Origin: Acidithiobacillus ferrooxidans ATCC 23270 | Lineage (GTDB): Bacteria; Pseudomonadota; Gammaproteobacteria; Acidithiobacillales; Acidithiobacillaceae | NCBI RefSeq assembly: GCF_000021485.1 | Contig: NC_011761.1 | Location: 1,642,001 to 1,706,000, forward strand | DNA: 64,000 bases | Reading direction: 5' to 3' | In this document: positions 17,846-27,359 of the stretch, in pieces | How positions within the stretch are numbered: position 1 is the stretch's first letter | Layout of the letters: every line of letters starts with the position of its first letter | Program-made: the position numbers and the translations under genes | The notes under the pieces: model-generated | Databases searched by the model: none | Told to the model about the DNA's origin: nothing | What the model saw: the letters and a program-made list of their open reading frames with translations, nothing else

Positions 17846-18726
17846 CAGCGAGGAAAATGCCCGTGCGCCGGTGCTTTCGTCAGAAGAATCAAGCGCTGCA
17901 CCCGGTCCCCGCAGAGCAAAACGGTTGCTGGCAGCGTATGTTCTACCGGATATTCAGAGCATGGCACGGTTTCTGGAACGATGACTGTATCGACCGCGCG
18001 GGGTTGCTGGCGTATACCACGCTTTTTGGCCTGATACCTTTGGCGGTGCTCGGATTCAGCCTGTGGAACCTGGTAGGATTCAGTCTGCTCCACCGCGCTC
18101 AGGTTGATGATCTGGTTTTACGCAGTTTTGTCCCCCAAACTGGAGGGGCGATTCTGCGTCAGGTAAACAGCATCGCGGCGCGTGGCGCGCAAATGGGTTT
18201 GTTTGGGTTGCTGGGATTGGGCATCACCGCGATTTTGCTGCTGCATGCGGTGGAGCGGCATTTTAACGCCATCTGGGGGGTCACGCCGACCTGCCTGTGG
18301 TGCCGTATTTTGCGTTACATGGCGATGCTTGTGGCCGGTCCGCTCGGTATCGCGCTCATTCTGCCTCTCTTGGGCCCCCTGCAACCCCTGCTGGTCTACC
18401 TGGCGCATATTCCTCTTCTGCCCCCCGTTCTGAGCCATGTACTCACCTTTCTAGTGGTTACAGTGATGATGGGGCTACTCTACAAAATACTGCCCTCAGC
18501 GCCCACGCGCTGGCAGGATGTTTTTCTCGGCGGTGTGTCCACAGCCATTCTGTTTGAGATTTCAAAGATGGTGCTGGCTGGTTACCTGCAATTTTCAACC
18601 TTCGAAACTCTATATGGTGCACTCGGCGCTTTTCCCGTATTTCTCCTCTGGTTGTACATGGCCTGGGCGAGCGTTCTGTTTGGCGCCGAAATGGCAGCGG
18701 CTGGAATGACGCATGGTGACCATTAG
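17842..18726 (+). CDS. yihY: YihY/BrkB (UPF0761) family inner membrane protein
   Basis: The 294-residue protein has six predicted membrane helices. It shows family features: RAGLLAYTTLFGLIPLAVLG in the first helix, NAIWGV in the cytosolic loop, and the C-terminal LYGALGAFPVFLLWLYMAW. The ATG at 17842 overlaps the hda stop by 4 bases. The family was once annotated as RNase BN, which is wrong; its true role is not established. pgsA-hda-yihY appears to form one transcript. Confidence 0.88.
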   Translation: MTARKMPVRRCFRQKNQALHPVPAEQNGCWQRMFYRIFRAWHGFWNDDCIDRAGLLAYTTLFGLIPLAVLGFSLWNLVGFSLLHRAQVDDLVLRSFVPQTGGAILRQVNSIAARGAQMGLFGLLGLGITAILLLHAVERHFNAIWGVTPTCLWCRILRYMAMLVAGPLGIALILPLLGPLQPLLVYLAHIPLLPPVLSHVLTFLVVTVMMGLLYKILPSAPTRWQDVFLGGVSTAILFEISKMVLAGYLQFSTFETLYGALGAFPVFLLWLYMAWASVLFGAEMAAAGMTHGDH

Positions 18727-18820
18727 GGAAGATGCGTTCTATTCATTAAAATCAGGAAGAGGCACGGAGGGCTGACAAGGTCTTTACTTGCAGCGCGGTG
18801 ATCGCTAATATCCCGCGCTT

Positions 18821-19282
18821 ATGTTTTCCGCCAAAGCGTCCAGCCTGCCGATTGCCCGGGTGTCTGTCCATGGTGACCGGCTGGATGGCGATGTCGATCT
18901 TCGCGTCTGGTTGCGCTTGGGTGAGGCACTGGCTAGTGTGCAGGCTGTGCGTGTATGTCTTGATCTGGTCCGCAGGGGACAGGTGGTTACCGCCGATGGC
19001 CGTATAGAGTTGCGCGGTGAAATCCGCTGCGAACGCTGCATGGGTGCTATGCCCTTGCAGCTTTCCGTAATGGTACACAGCGGATTGGCAGAGCAAGAGT
19101 CTGCGGTGATCGCGCTGGACCCTGATCTGGAAGTGGTCCTTGCGGAAGACGGGGTTGTCGCCCAGCAAAGCTGGCTGGAGGACGAAGTGCTGTTAGCCCT
19201 GCCCATGATTCCGCGCTGTGAGGATTGGAAGTCGGGTGTTTGTCCGGTTACCGGGCTTGAGCCGTCAATGGTTGTAAAGTGA
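18821..19282 (+). CDS. yceD: YceD (DUF177) family protein
   Basis: The 153-residue protein precedes rpmF, as yceD does in most bacteria. It has the CERCMG motif near residue 69 (family CxRCL) and a C-terminal PRCEDWKSGVC segment. In plants and E. coli the family is linked to 23S rRNA processing, but a molecular role here is inference. It begins the rpmF-plsX-fab gene string. The 94 bases before it hold nothing I can name. Confidence 0.85.
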   Translation: MFSAKASSLPIARVSVHGDRLDGDVDLRVWLRLGEALASVQAVRVCLDLVRRGQVVTADGRIELRGEIRCERCMGAMPLQLSVMVHSGLAEQESAVIALDPDLEVVLAEDGVVAQQSWLEDEVLLALPMIPRCEDWKSGVCPVTGLEPSMVVK

Positions 19283-19321
19283 AGTGCAGTACATCTTGAA
19301 TACAGATTGGAGAATTGAGTC

Positions 19322-19507
19322 ATGGCCGTTCCACAAAGTAAAACTTCCCGTTCACGTCGTGATATGCGGCGCGCCCACGATTTTTTGGTAACGGTAAACC
19401 GTTCCGTATGCGCCAACTGCGGAGCAGCCAAACTGCCCCATCATGTATGCCCCGAATGTGGTTTCTATAAAGGTCGCGAGATCGTGAAGAAGGCGGTCGA
19501 AGCCTGA
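19322..19507 (+). CDS. rpmF: Large ribosomal subunit protein bL32
   Basis: A 61-residue ribosomal protein with the N-terminal [20 protein letters not shown] and four cysteines in CANC and CPEC, the zinc-binding C+ form of L32. TTGGAGA lies 8-9 bases ahead of the ATG. As in many bacteria it is directly upstream of plsX. Confidence 0.96.
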   Translation: MAVPQSKTSRSRRDMRRAHDFLVTVNRSVCANCGAAKLPHHVCPECGFYKGREIVKKAVEA

Positions 19508-19544
19508 CCAGGCTGCCGCGCCAGAGCGTCCCGGAGACTTCGCG

Positions 19545-20570
19545 ATGCCGCATATTGCGGTAGATGCCATGAGTGGCGATTCCGGCCCGTCGACAGTGGT
19601 GCTTGCCATCCGTGATCTGCTCGAGGATCACCCCGATGTCATATTTCACCTGGTCGGTGATACGGTTTCCCTTCAGACGGAGCTGGAGAAAGCACACCTC
19701 CACGGATCGGATCAGGTCGTCGTGCACCACGCCAGCCAGGTGGTGGCAATGGATGAGACGCCGTCCCAGGCCCTGAGGGGCAAAAGGGACTCGTCTATGC
19801 ATGTCGCCATCAGTCTGGTGCGGGAAGGGCATGCCGATGCTGTAGTCAGCGCAGGCAACACCGGTGCCCTTATGGCACTTGGAAAAGTGTTTCTTCGCAC
19901 CATTCCCGGAATTGACCGGCCAGCCATTGCCGCTTTTCTGCCGACGACCACAGGGCGTTTCCTCGCACTGGATCTGGGTGCAAATGTGGATTGTCGCCCG
20001 GAACATCTCCTGCAGTTCGCGGTAATGGGCTCGATACTCGCTGAGCGGGTCATGGGTGTGACCAAGCCCCGCGTCGCCCTGCTCAACATCGGCTCTGAAG
20101 AGATCAAGGGCAATGAGCAGGTCAAAGAGGCGGCACTTCTGTTGCGTGCCGCCAGGCTGAATTTCATCGGCAATGTAGAAGGTTCAGATATTTACAAGGG
20201 AGTCGCGGATGTGGTGGTTTGTGACGGCTTCGTGGGTAATGTGGCGCTCAAGACCTCAGAGGGACTGGCAACGATGATCAGTCACGAACTGCGCGCCAGC
20301 TATACCCATGGCTGGTATGGGCGCATTGCTTATCTGATCAATCGTCCCATTCTGCAACGCCTGCGTCGCCGCCTGGATTCCCGTCAATACAACGGCGCCA
20401 CGCTGCTGGGATTGAACGGGATCGTCATCAAGAGCCACGGAAATGCGGATCGTTTTGCCTTTGCCTGCGCAGTGAAAGTGGCGATCACTGAGGCCAAACA
20501 CCGCCTGACCCTGCGTATTGCGGAAGTGATCCAGGAGAATCTCGATCCGGCGGTGCGAAACAGCGCGTGA
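19545..20570 (+). CDS. plsX: Phosphate acyltransferase PlsX
   Basis: PlsX makes acyl-phosphate from acyl-ACP, feeding phospholipid synthesis through PlsY. The 341-residue protein opens [16 protein letters not shown] (family AxDxMGGDxxP). It contains [31 protein letters not shown] and [14 protein letters not shown], all family motifs. The GTGA overlap couples it to fabH. Confidence 0.96.
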   Translation: MPHIAVDAMSGDSGPSTVVLAIRDLLEDHPDVIFHLVGDTVSLQTELEKAHLHGSDQVVVHHASQVVAMDETPSQALRGKRDSSMHVAISLVREGHADAVVSAGNTGALMALGKVFLRTIPGIDRPAIAAFLPTTTGRFLALDLGANVDCRPEHLLQFAVMGSILAERVMGVTKPRVALLNIGSEEIKGNEQVKEAALLLRAARLNFIGNVEGSDIYKGVADVVVCDGFVGNVALKTSEGLATMISHELRASYTHGWYGRIAYLINRPILQRLRRRLDSRQYNGATLLGLNGIVIKSHGNADRFAFACAVKVAITEAKHRLTLRIAEVIQENLDPAVRNSA

Positions 20571-21511
20571 AACCTATTTACAGCCGTATTGTCGCCACTG
20601 GCGGCTATCTGCCGGAACGTATTCTCAGCAACCGCGATCTGGAACAGATGGTAGAGACCAGTGATGCCTGGATATTCGCCCGTACCGGCATCCGCTCCCG
20701 GCATATCGCCGCTCCCGGCGAGAAGACCGTAGACATGGCGGAAGCGGCTGCGCGCCAGGCGCTGGCCGACGCAGGTCTGAACGCGGCAGATCTGGATCTG
20801 ATTATCGTGGCGACGACCACTCCAGATCAGATATTCCCCAGTACCGCCTGCCTGCTGCAAGCCCGCCTGGGCAACCGGGGGGCGCCGGCCTTCGACATCC
20901 AGGCGGTTTGCACAGGCTTCATCTATGCGCTGGCAACCGCCGATCGCTTCATTCGCAGCGGTGGGGCTAGGCATGCGCTGGTGGTCGGTGTGGAGAGCAT
21001 GTCCCATATCGTTGACTGGACGGATCGCGGGACGTGTATTCTTTTTGGGGATGGCGCCGGGGCTGTGGTACTCAGTGCCGGTGACCAACCCGGTATTATC
21101 TCCACACACATCCATGCCGACGGTGCTTATGCCGACTTACTGCAGGTCCCCGGCGGGGAGACACGGATCGCCATGCAGGGTAATGCAGTATTCCGCGTGG
21201 CGGTGCGTACCCTGGGTGAGATTGTACAGGAAACGCTCGCGGCAAATGCCTTGACACCTGCAGAAATTGACTGGCTGGTTCCACATCAGGCCAATATCCG
21301 CATTATCGAGGCAACGGCCGACAAGCTGGGCCTGCCTATGGAGCGGGTGGTGACGACGGTGGAACATCATGGTAATACTTCTGCGGCTTCGGTACCTTTA
21401 GCCTTGGATGAAGCAGCGCGACGCGGTTGTTTTCAGCCGCGGCAACGGCTTCTGCTGGAAGCATTCGGGGGTGGTTTTACCTGGGGATCCGCACTCCTGC
21501 GTTGGGGCTGA
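20567..21511 (+). CDS. fabH: 3-oxoacyl-ACP synthase III (KASIII)
   Basis: FabH condenses acetyl-CoA with malonyl-ACP to start fatty acid synthesis. The 314-residue protein has the catalytic Cys115 in [10 protein letters not shown], His in VPHQANIRI and Asn in [10 protein letters not shown], giving the Cys-His-Asn triad. The start is GTG at 20567, overlapping the plsX stop. The C-terminal [13 protein letters not shown] is typical. Confidence 0.96.
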   Translation: MKPIYSRIVATGGYLPERILSNRDLEQMVETSDAWIFARTGIRSRHIAAPGEKTVDMAEAAARQALADAGLNAADLDLIIVATTTPDQIFPSTACLLQARLGNRGAPAFDIQAVCTGFIYALATADRFIRSGGARHALVVGVESMSHIVDWTDRGTCILFGDGAGAVVLSAGDQPGIISTHIHADGAYADLLQVPGGETRIAMQGNAVFRVAVRTLGEIVQETLAANALTPAEIDWLVPHQANIRIIEATADKLGLPMERVVTTVEHHGNTSAASVPLALDEAARRGCFQPRQRLLLEAFGGGFTWGSALLRWG

Positions 21512-21549
21512 AAGCCCTGCATACCAATTTGTATCGAGAGGAGGTTCGC

Positions 21550-22485
21550 TTGCACGGCTCTATCGCCTTTGTTTTTCCGGGTCAGGGTTCGCAGTCTTTG
21601 AATATGCTGGCCGACCTGGCTAACAGTCATCCGTTGGTCAAAGAGGTTTTTGAAGAAGCTTCCGCGCAGTTGGGCGAGGACCTGTGGCGGCTCACGCAGG
21701 AGGGGCCCACCGAAAAACTGAGCCAGACCCGCTGGACGCAGCCGGTGATGCTGACTGCCGGATATGCCGTATATCGGGTATGGGAAGAGGAAGGCGGCAT
21801 CTTTCCCGATTTTGTCGCCGGGCATTCCCTGGGAGAATATACCGCTCTGGTGGTTGCGGATGCGGTGGATTTTGTGGACGCTGTACGCCTGGTCGCGGAA
21901 CGAGGCCGCCTGATGCAGGAAGCGGTGCCGGAGGGGGTGGGTGCCATGGCAGCCATCATCGGCCTCGGCGACGATGAGGTGAAACAGCTCTGTGCTCAGG
22001 AGGCAAGGGGTGAAGTGCTGGCTGCGGCCAATTTCAACGCGCCGGGACAGGTGGTGGCTGCAGGTCATCAGGCGGCCGTCGAGCGGCTGGTGGAGTCGGC
22101 ACGTGCGGCCGGGGCCAAACGTGTTGTCCTGCTTCCGGTCAGCGTGCCCAGTCATTGCAGCCTGATGGAGCCGGCCGCTGAACGTTTCCAGTCTGCGCTG
22201 GAAGCCGTGCAGTTCCGTAGCCCTAGGGCGATGGTGGTACATAACGCCGATGTGCAAAGCCACAACACGCCAGACTCCATCCGTGCCGTACTTGCCAGGC
22301 AGTTATATTCGCCGGTGCGCTGGACGGACACGATTCGCCACCTCGCCCGGCAGGGAGCCATGACCTTTGTGGAAATGGGCCCGGGGCGCGTACTGTCGGG
22401 CCTGGGGAAACGTATAGAGCCCAGCCTGACCATGCTTCACGTCGAAGATGGCAAAAGCCTCAAGGCTGCCCTGGAGGTGATCTGA
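21550..22485 (+). CDS. fabD: Malonyl-CoA--ACP transacylase
   Basis: FabD loads malonyl groups onto ACP. From a TTG at 21550 the protein is 311 residues and begins HGSIAFVFPGQGSQSLNML. The nucleophile Ser93 lies in GHSLGEY, followed by ALVVADAVDF; the catalytic His is in VSVPSHCSLM. AGAGGAGG (21537-21544) sits 5 bases before the TTG. The in-frame ATG at 21427 would extend it back inside fabH and add an unrelated 41-residue tail, so it is not used. Confidence 0.94.
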   Translation: MHGSIAFVFPGQGSQSLNMLADLANSHPLVKEVFEEASAQLGEDLWRLTQEGPTEKLSQTRWTQPVMLTAGYAVYRVWEEEGGIFPDFVAGHSLGEYTALVVADAVDFVDAVRLVAERGRLMQEAVPEGVGAMAAIIGLGDDEVKQLCAQEARGEVLAAANFNAPGQVVAAGHQAAVERLVESARAAGAKRVVLLPVSVPSHCSLMEPAAERFQSALEAVQFRSPRAMVVHNADVQSHNTPDSIRAVLARQLYSPVRWTDTIRHLARQGAMTFVEMGPGRVLSGLGKRIEPSLTMLHVEDGKSLKAALEVI

Positions 22486-23234
22486 TGGCAGGATCTTTGG
22501 AGGGCCAGCTAGCCCTGGTCACAGGTGGCAGCCGCGGCATCGGACGGGAGATCGCGCACGTACTCGGCAGACAGGGTGCGCGGGTCGTTGCCACGGCAAC
22601 GACCTCTGCCGGTGCGGAACGGATCAGTGCCGATCTGGCGGCGCAGGGCATCCACGGCGCCGGGATGGCACTGGACGTGACTGATGACGCGGCCATGTCC
22701 GCAGTACTCGCGCAGATACAGGCATCCCATGGCGCGCCGGCCATTCTGGTGAACAATGCGGGAATCACCCGGGATCAACTGCTCCTGCGGATGAAGGATG
22801 AGGATTGGGATGCTGTCATGGCGACCAATCTGCGCGCGGTATACCGCTTGAGCAAGCTATGCGTGCGCGATATGCTCAAAGCCCGTTTTGGCCGTATCAT
22901 CAACATTACTTCGATAGTCGGGGTGATGGGGAATGCCGGGCAGACGAATTATGCAGCCGCCAAGGCAGGGGTCGCGGGTTTCACCCGGGCCATGGCGAGG
23001 GAGGTGGCGGCCCGGCAGGTGACCGTCAATTGTGTGGCACCAGGCTTTATCAGCACGGACATGACCGAAGGGCTGAATGAAGCGCAGCGCGACACTCTGC
23101 TGCAGCAGATTCCTGCGGGAAGGCTGGGGACGGTGGCCGACGTGGCTGCTGCAGTCGCTTATTTGGCGAGCCCGGAAGCAGGTTACGTAACCGGACAGAT
23201 TCTGCATGTCAATGGTGGCATGTGGATGGGGTAA
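22485..23234 (+). CDS. fabG: 3-oxoacyl-ACP reductase
   Basis: FabG reduces 3-oxoacyl-ACP with NADPH. The 249-residue short-chain dehydrogenase has the cofactor site TGGSRGIGREIA near residue 13, VNNAGITRD, and the catalytic Ser-Tyr-Lys set in NITSIVGVMGNAGQTNYAAA followed by KAG. The C-terminus has PEAGYVTGQILHVNGGMWMG. The ATG overlaps the fabD stop by one base (TGATG). Confidence 0.96.
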   Translation: MAGSLEGQLALVTGGSRGIGREIAHVLGRQGARVVATATTSAGAERISADLAAQGIHGAGMALDVTDDAAMSAVLAQIQASHGAPAILVNNAGITRDQLLLRMKDEDWDAVMATNLRAVYRLSKLCVRDMLKARFGRIINITSIVGVMGNAGQTNYAAAKAGVAGFTRAMAREVAARQVTVNCVAPGFISTDMTEGLNEAQRDTLLQQIPAGRLGTVADVAAAVAYLASPEAGYVTGQILHVNGGMWMG

Positions 23235-23318
23235 TGCATTCGTAGCTTTACAGGACTGTATGCCCTGTGGTCCAATCTCGCCGACAATAATTTTTCACCG
23301 ACAGAGGAGCTTCTCCTA

Positions 23319-23567
23319 ATGGATAATGTGGCAGATCGTGTAAAGAAGGTCGTAGTAGAGCAGTTGGGCGTTAATGAGGACGAAGTCACCAATGAGGCGT
23401 CCTTTGTTGATGATCTGGGTGCCGACTCGCTGGATACCGTGGAGCTGGTGATGGCGCTGGAAGAAGAATTCGATTGTGAAATCCCCGACGAAGAAGCGGA
23501 AAAGATTGCGACCGTGCAACAGGCCATCGACTATGTGTCTGCGCATATTCCAGCCAAGGATGCCTGA
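23319..23567 (+). CDS. acpP: Acyl carrier protein
   Basis: An 82-residue acidic ACP. Ser37 in GADSLDTVE is the 4'-phosphopantetheine attachment site, and helix II ([20 protein letters not shown]) is the partner-recognition helix. GAGGAG lies upstream of the ATG. An 84-base gap from fabG suggests an internal promoter for higher acpP expression, but no clear boxes are seen. Confidence 0.97.
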   Translation: MDNVADRVKKVVVEQLGVNEDEVTNEASFVDDLGADSLDTVELVMALEEEFDCEIPDEEAEKIATVQQAIDYVSAHIPAKDA

Positions 23568-23603
23568 GTATTTCCTGACCGGGACGATGAGGAGATCGGG
23601 CGT

Positions 23604-24845
23604 TTGAAGAGACGTGTAGTGATTACGGGTTTGGGGATTGTGTCACCCGTCGGTGTGGGTATCCCGGCGGCGTGGAATTCGATAACCCAGGGACGCAGCG
23701 GTATCGGTCGGGTGACCCGACTGGATCCTGCCTCCTACAGTTCCCAGATTGCAGGAGAAGTCCGTGGCTTCGATATTGGTCAGTACATTCCGATCAAGGA
23801 AGCCCGCAAGATGGATTTATTTATCCATTACGGCCTCGTGGCGGCTATGGAAGCGGTTGCAGACTCTGGTTTACAGATCGGAGCAGATATTGCAGATCGG
23901 GTGGGCGTATCCATCGGCAGTGGTATCGGTGGTCTGCCGGGCATCGAATCCGAGCATCAGGTCGTCACGGAAAGCGGCCCCCGCCGGATCTCGCCTTTCT
24001 TTATTCCACGTTGCATCGTCAATATGGTGTCGGGGCACGTTTCCATTATGTATGGGGCCAAAGGGCCCAACATCGCCATGGCGACGGCATGTTCCACCGG
24101 CACACATTCCATCGGCGAGGCGGCGCGGCTCATCGAGTATGGCGACGCCGACGTCATGATCGCCGGTGGTGCCGAGGCGGCCGTCAGCCCTTTGGGGTTG
24201 GGTGGGTTTTGTGCGGCGCGGGCGCTCTCTACGCGCAACGCCGATCCTGAGAAGGCGAGCCGCCCCTGGGATAAGGATCGGGATGGTTTCGTGCTGGGCG
24301 AGGGTGCGGGTGTTCTCATTCTCGAAGAGTATGAATTTGCCCGGCGTCGTGGGGCACGGATCTACGCAGAGTTGGCCGGCTACGGCATGAGCTCCGATGC
24401 TTACCATATGACCCAGCCCGCCCCGGGTGGGGAAGGGGCCGTCCGTTGCATGCAGGCCGCGCTGCGTAACGCCTCGGTGTCGCCCGAAATGGTGGGTTAT
24501 ATCAACGCGCACGGGACATCTACCCCGCTGGGAGATCGGTCGGAGACCGATGCGGTACATACCGTATTCGGCGAACATGCACAGCGATTGGCCATGAGCT
24601 CCACCAAGTCGATGACAGGTCATCTTCTGGGTGCCGCGGGGGGGGTCGAAGCCATTTTTACGGCGCTCGCGCTTTATCACGGCATTTTGCCGCCCACGAT
24701 CAATCTGGATCAGGCCGACGAGGGCTGTGACCTGGATTATGTGCCCCTCAAAGCACGAAAAGCGTCCGTAGAAGTTGCTTTAAGCAATTCCTTTGGATTC
24801 GGCGGCACCAATAGTTCTCTGGTTTTCCGCCGCTTCCACGACTGA
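23604..24845 (+). CDS. fabF: 3-oxoacyl-ACP synthase II (KASII)
   Basis: FabF elongates acyl-ACP chains. The 413-residue protein begins [16 protein letters not shown] from a TTG start. It has the nucleophile Cys163 in [14 protein letters not shown] and the two His in [11 protein letters not shown] and [24 protein letters not shown] precedes the start codon. The usual fabF C-terminal NSFGFGGTN is present. Confidence 0.96.
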   Translation: MKRRVVITGLGIVSPVGVGIPAAWNSITQGRSGIGRVTRLDPASYSSQIAGEVRGFDIGQYIPIKEARKMDLFIHYGLVAAMEAVADSGLQIGADIADRVGVSIGSGIGGLPGIESEHQVVTESGPRRISPFFIPRCIVNMVSGHVSIMYGAKGPNIAMATACSTGTHSIGEAARLIEYGDADVMIAGGAEAAVSPLGLGGFCAARALSTRNADPEKASRPWDKDRDGFVLGEGAGVLILEEYEFARRRGARIYAELAGYGMSSDAYHMTQPAPGGEGAVRCMQAALRNASVSPEMVGYINAHGTSTPLGDRSETDAVHTVFGEHAQRLAMSSTKSMTGHLLGAAGGVEAIFTALALYHGILPPTINLDQADEGCDLDYVPLKARKASVEVALSNSFGFGGTNSSLVFRRFHD

Positions 24846-24853
24846 TTCGCCAA

Positions 24854-25708
24854 TTGGGGGTGATTGTCGCCACCATGGATGGAGATCCCCTCGTGGCGGG
24901 GGCGTGCGATGCTACCCTGGACCGTGCGTTACATTACGGCGACGGGCTTTTTGAAACCATTGCAGTGATCAGGGGTGTCCCCCTGTTTTGGGAGGAGCAT
25001 CTGGCGCGACTCGAGCGTGGCGCGACCATTCTGAATATTCCGGCACCTCATCCGGAAGTCTGGCGCGAAGATTTACGGACGGCGCTGGATGCTATCCCGG
25101 CGCAGCCGCGCCTTCTCCTTAAACTGACCCTCGGTCGTGGACCAGGGCCGGGGTACGGCAGCGCCGGCGCGGGCCCTCCCCGCCGCTATCTGTGGTTGTC
25201 CCGGTGGCCGGAGCGAAACCCGCACTACTGGAACCCCGGCATCTCCGCCGCAGCCTGCGAGGTCGCCTTGCTCACCGGCGCGCCGTATCTCGGCGTCAAA
25301 TCTCTCAATCGCCTGAACCAGGTTATGGCCCGGGATGCCCTGGCCCCCGAATATGCCGAGGGGGTCATGATGGACCAGTCGGGACTGTTGCGCGAGGGCA
25401 TCATGTCCAATCTGTTTTGGGTAATGACTGGTGTTGTCCATACTCCGGAGCTGGAAAACGGCGGCATCGCTGGTGTTCAGCGGGCCGCCATTCTGGCATG
25501 GTTGCAGGCCCATGGCGTGCCGACCCGCTTGGGCCACTGGCCACTGACGGTGCTTCAGGATGCTGACGAAATATTTTTCAGCAACAGTCTCATCGGTGTC
25601 TGGCCCGTGCGCTACTTCATGGGGCGCGAATTACCCGGGCATGACGGACCTATAACATCCGTCCTCCTCGCATGGACTCGGGAAATGGGTCTGGGGCCAC
25701 AACCGTGA
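24854..25708 (+). CDS. pabC: Aminodeoxychorismate lyase
   Basis: PabC is a PLP-dependent fold IV enzyme that makes p-aminobenzoate for folate. The protein (up to 284 residues) has the fold IV segments RALHYGDGLFETIAV, GVKSLNRLNQVMARDALAPE with the PLP lysine, and EGIMSNLFWV. The start could be TTG (24854) or GTG (24860), with no clear SD. Position between fabF and mltG matches the E. coli fabF-pabC-mltG-tmk-holB order. A branched-chain aminotransferase is less likely because of this context. Confidence 0.9.
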   Translation: MGVIVATMDGDPLVAGACDATLDRALHYGDGLFETIAVIRGVPLFWEEHLARLERGATILNIPAPHPEVWREDLRTALDAIPAQPRLLLKLTLGRGPGPGYGSAGAGPPRRYLWLSRWPERNPHYWNPGISAAACEVALLTGAPYLGVKSLNRLNQVMARDALAPEYAEGVMMDQSGLLREGIMSNLFWVMTGVVHTPELENGGIAGVQRAAILAWLQAHGVPTRLGHWPLTVLQDADEIFFSNSLIGVWPVRYFMGRELPGHDGPITSVLLAWTREMGLGPQP

Positions 25709-26718
25709 CCCGCAGACGTATGGTGGTTCTGCTCATTCTTCTGACCGTATTATTTCCTGTCGGATTTTACGGCATCGGCATGTATTGGCCGAAAACTCTA
25801 CCGGCGAAGGGGGTGACGGTCCCTATCCCCCTTGGCGCCAGTGACGCGCAGAGTATCGCCAGCCTGGCGCGTTCCGGGGTGCTGCCATACCCGCGCCTGT
25901 TTCATCTGGCTTGGGCGCTGGCCGGGCATCCGGCCATGCAGGCCGGACTGTATGAGTTCAGGGGCAGCATTAACCAGGAACAGGTGCTGCACCGCTTGAT
26001 TGCCGGTCGGTCCACGCCCCTTAATCTGCTGATTGTGCCAGGCTGGCGTTTGCAGGACGTGGTCCGGGAAATACGGGACAGTGCCCCCTATCTCAACCGG
26101 CGGGATCTGCCTCAGGAGGAAGGGGTAGCAACGCGCCTGGCGCAGCGGGGCATCGGCGCAGAGGGCAGTGCGGAGGGCTGGCTTTTCCCGGATAGCTACC
26201 GTTACGTGCCGGGCACCACGGCGCTGAGTGTGCTGCGGCGCGCCTACGTGCGCATGCAGCACGAATTGCAGACCCTGTGGGCCGGGCGCGCTCCCGGACT
26301 GCCGCTCCATGATCCCTACCAGGCACTGATTCTGGCTTCCATCGTACAAAAGGAGGGGGCACCCCCGGCAGAGCAGGCACATATTGCGGCCGTGTTTCTC
26401 AATCGCTTGTGACACGGGATGCCTTTGCAATCCGATCCTACCGTGATTTATGCTTTGGGCGGGCGCTATACCGGGCTTTTGACAGCACAGGAGATGCATG
26501 TGGACAGCCCTTATAACACCTATCTGCATGCCGGATTGCCGCCTACACCCATTGCGATGCCAGGATTCACCAGCCTGATGGCCGTGTTGCATCCGGCGAA
26601 CAGTACCGACCTCTATTTCATTGCTCAGGGAGATGAGTACCATTATTCCGAGAGTTACGCGCAACACCTCAAGCAGATACGACGTTATCTCCAACATGCG
26701 GGAGGAGCGGATCAGTGA
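25705..26718 (+). pseudogene. mltG: Endolytic murein transglycosylase MltG, interrupted by an in-frame TGA
   Basis: MltG cuts nascent glycan strands in the inner membrane. The full frame from GTG 25705 (GTGA overlap with pabC) to the stop at 26716 is 338 codons, the family length. It is broken only by TGA at 26410-26412. Before it are the membrane anchor (residues 5-25), SAEGWLFPDSYRY, the catalytic region LASIVQKEGA and AAVFLNRL. Directly after it, in the same frame, comes HGMPLQSDPTVIYALGGRY and the rest of the YceG domain (ATG-started piece 26419-26718). Homologues read NRLRxGMPLQSDP, so TGA replaces the conserved Arg, most simply a CGA to TGA change. It could be a nonsense mutation, a sequence error or readthrough (TGA-C context). 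Confidence 0.85.
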
Positions 26719-27359
26719 AGGCGACCACACGAAAGAGCGGATTTTTCCTTACCCTGGAGGGTATTGAGGGTGCGGGGAAAAGTTCAGCCCTGCCGGTGCT
26801 GGCGGAACTTTGCCATCAGCAGGGTTATGCCGTTGAAGTTACCCGGGAACCGGGCGGAGGGCCACTTGGGGAGGCGTTGCGCACCATTTTTCTGGACGAT
26901 AGCCTGCACCTGGATGCGGATGAGGAACTGCTTCTGCTCTATGCCGGACGCCGGAACCACTGGCGGACACGTATCGCGCCTGCGCTGGCCGCCGGGAAGG
27001 TGGTCATCAGTGACCGCTATGAAGACTCCACTTACGCTTATCAGAGCGGCGGAAGGGGAGTCCCTCCCGCGCACATTGCGGCGCTGGCACGCTGGGCGGG
27101 AATCACCCGCCGTCCAGACCTGACGTTTTGGTTCGATATAGCGCCGGAGTTGGGTGCAGCACGTATCCGCATGCGCCGCCCGGATCGGCTGGAACAGGAA
27201 GACCAGGCCTTTTTCCGCCGCGCTAGGGCGGTCTTTGCGGAGCGTTGCGCGGCCGAACCACAAAGAATCTGGCGCGTCGATGCGAGCCTGCCCCTGGCGA
27301 TGGTGCATGACGCTGTGCGGGCAAGGCTCGCCGCCGGCCTGGCAGCCTTTTATTCATGA
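26715..27359 (+). CDS. tmk: Thymidylate kinase
   Basis: Tmk phosphorylates dTMP to dTDP. The 214-residue protein has the P-loop EGIEGAGKSS, the DR(Y/H) motif in VISDRYEDSTYAYQ and a lid segment RRPDRLEQEDQAFF. The start is GTG overlapping the mltG stop (GTGA), so its translation is coupled to the distal part of the broken mltG. The stop overlaps holB by 4 bases. Confidence 0.95.
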   Translation: MKATTRKSGFFLTLEGIEGAGKSSALPVLAELCHQQGYAVEVTREPGGGPLGEALRTIFLDDSLHLDADEELLLLYAGRRNHWRTRIAPALAAGKVVISDRYEDSTYAYQSGGRGVPPAHIAALARWAGITRRPDLTFWFDIAPELGAARIRMRRPDRLEQEDQAFFRRARAVFAERCAAEPQRIWRVDASLPLAMVHDAVRARLAAGLAAFYS

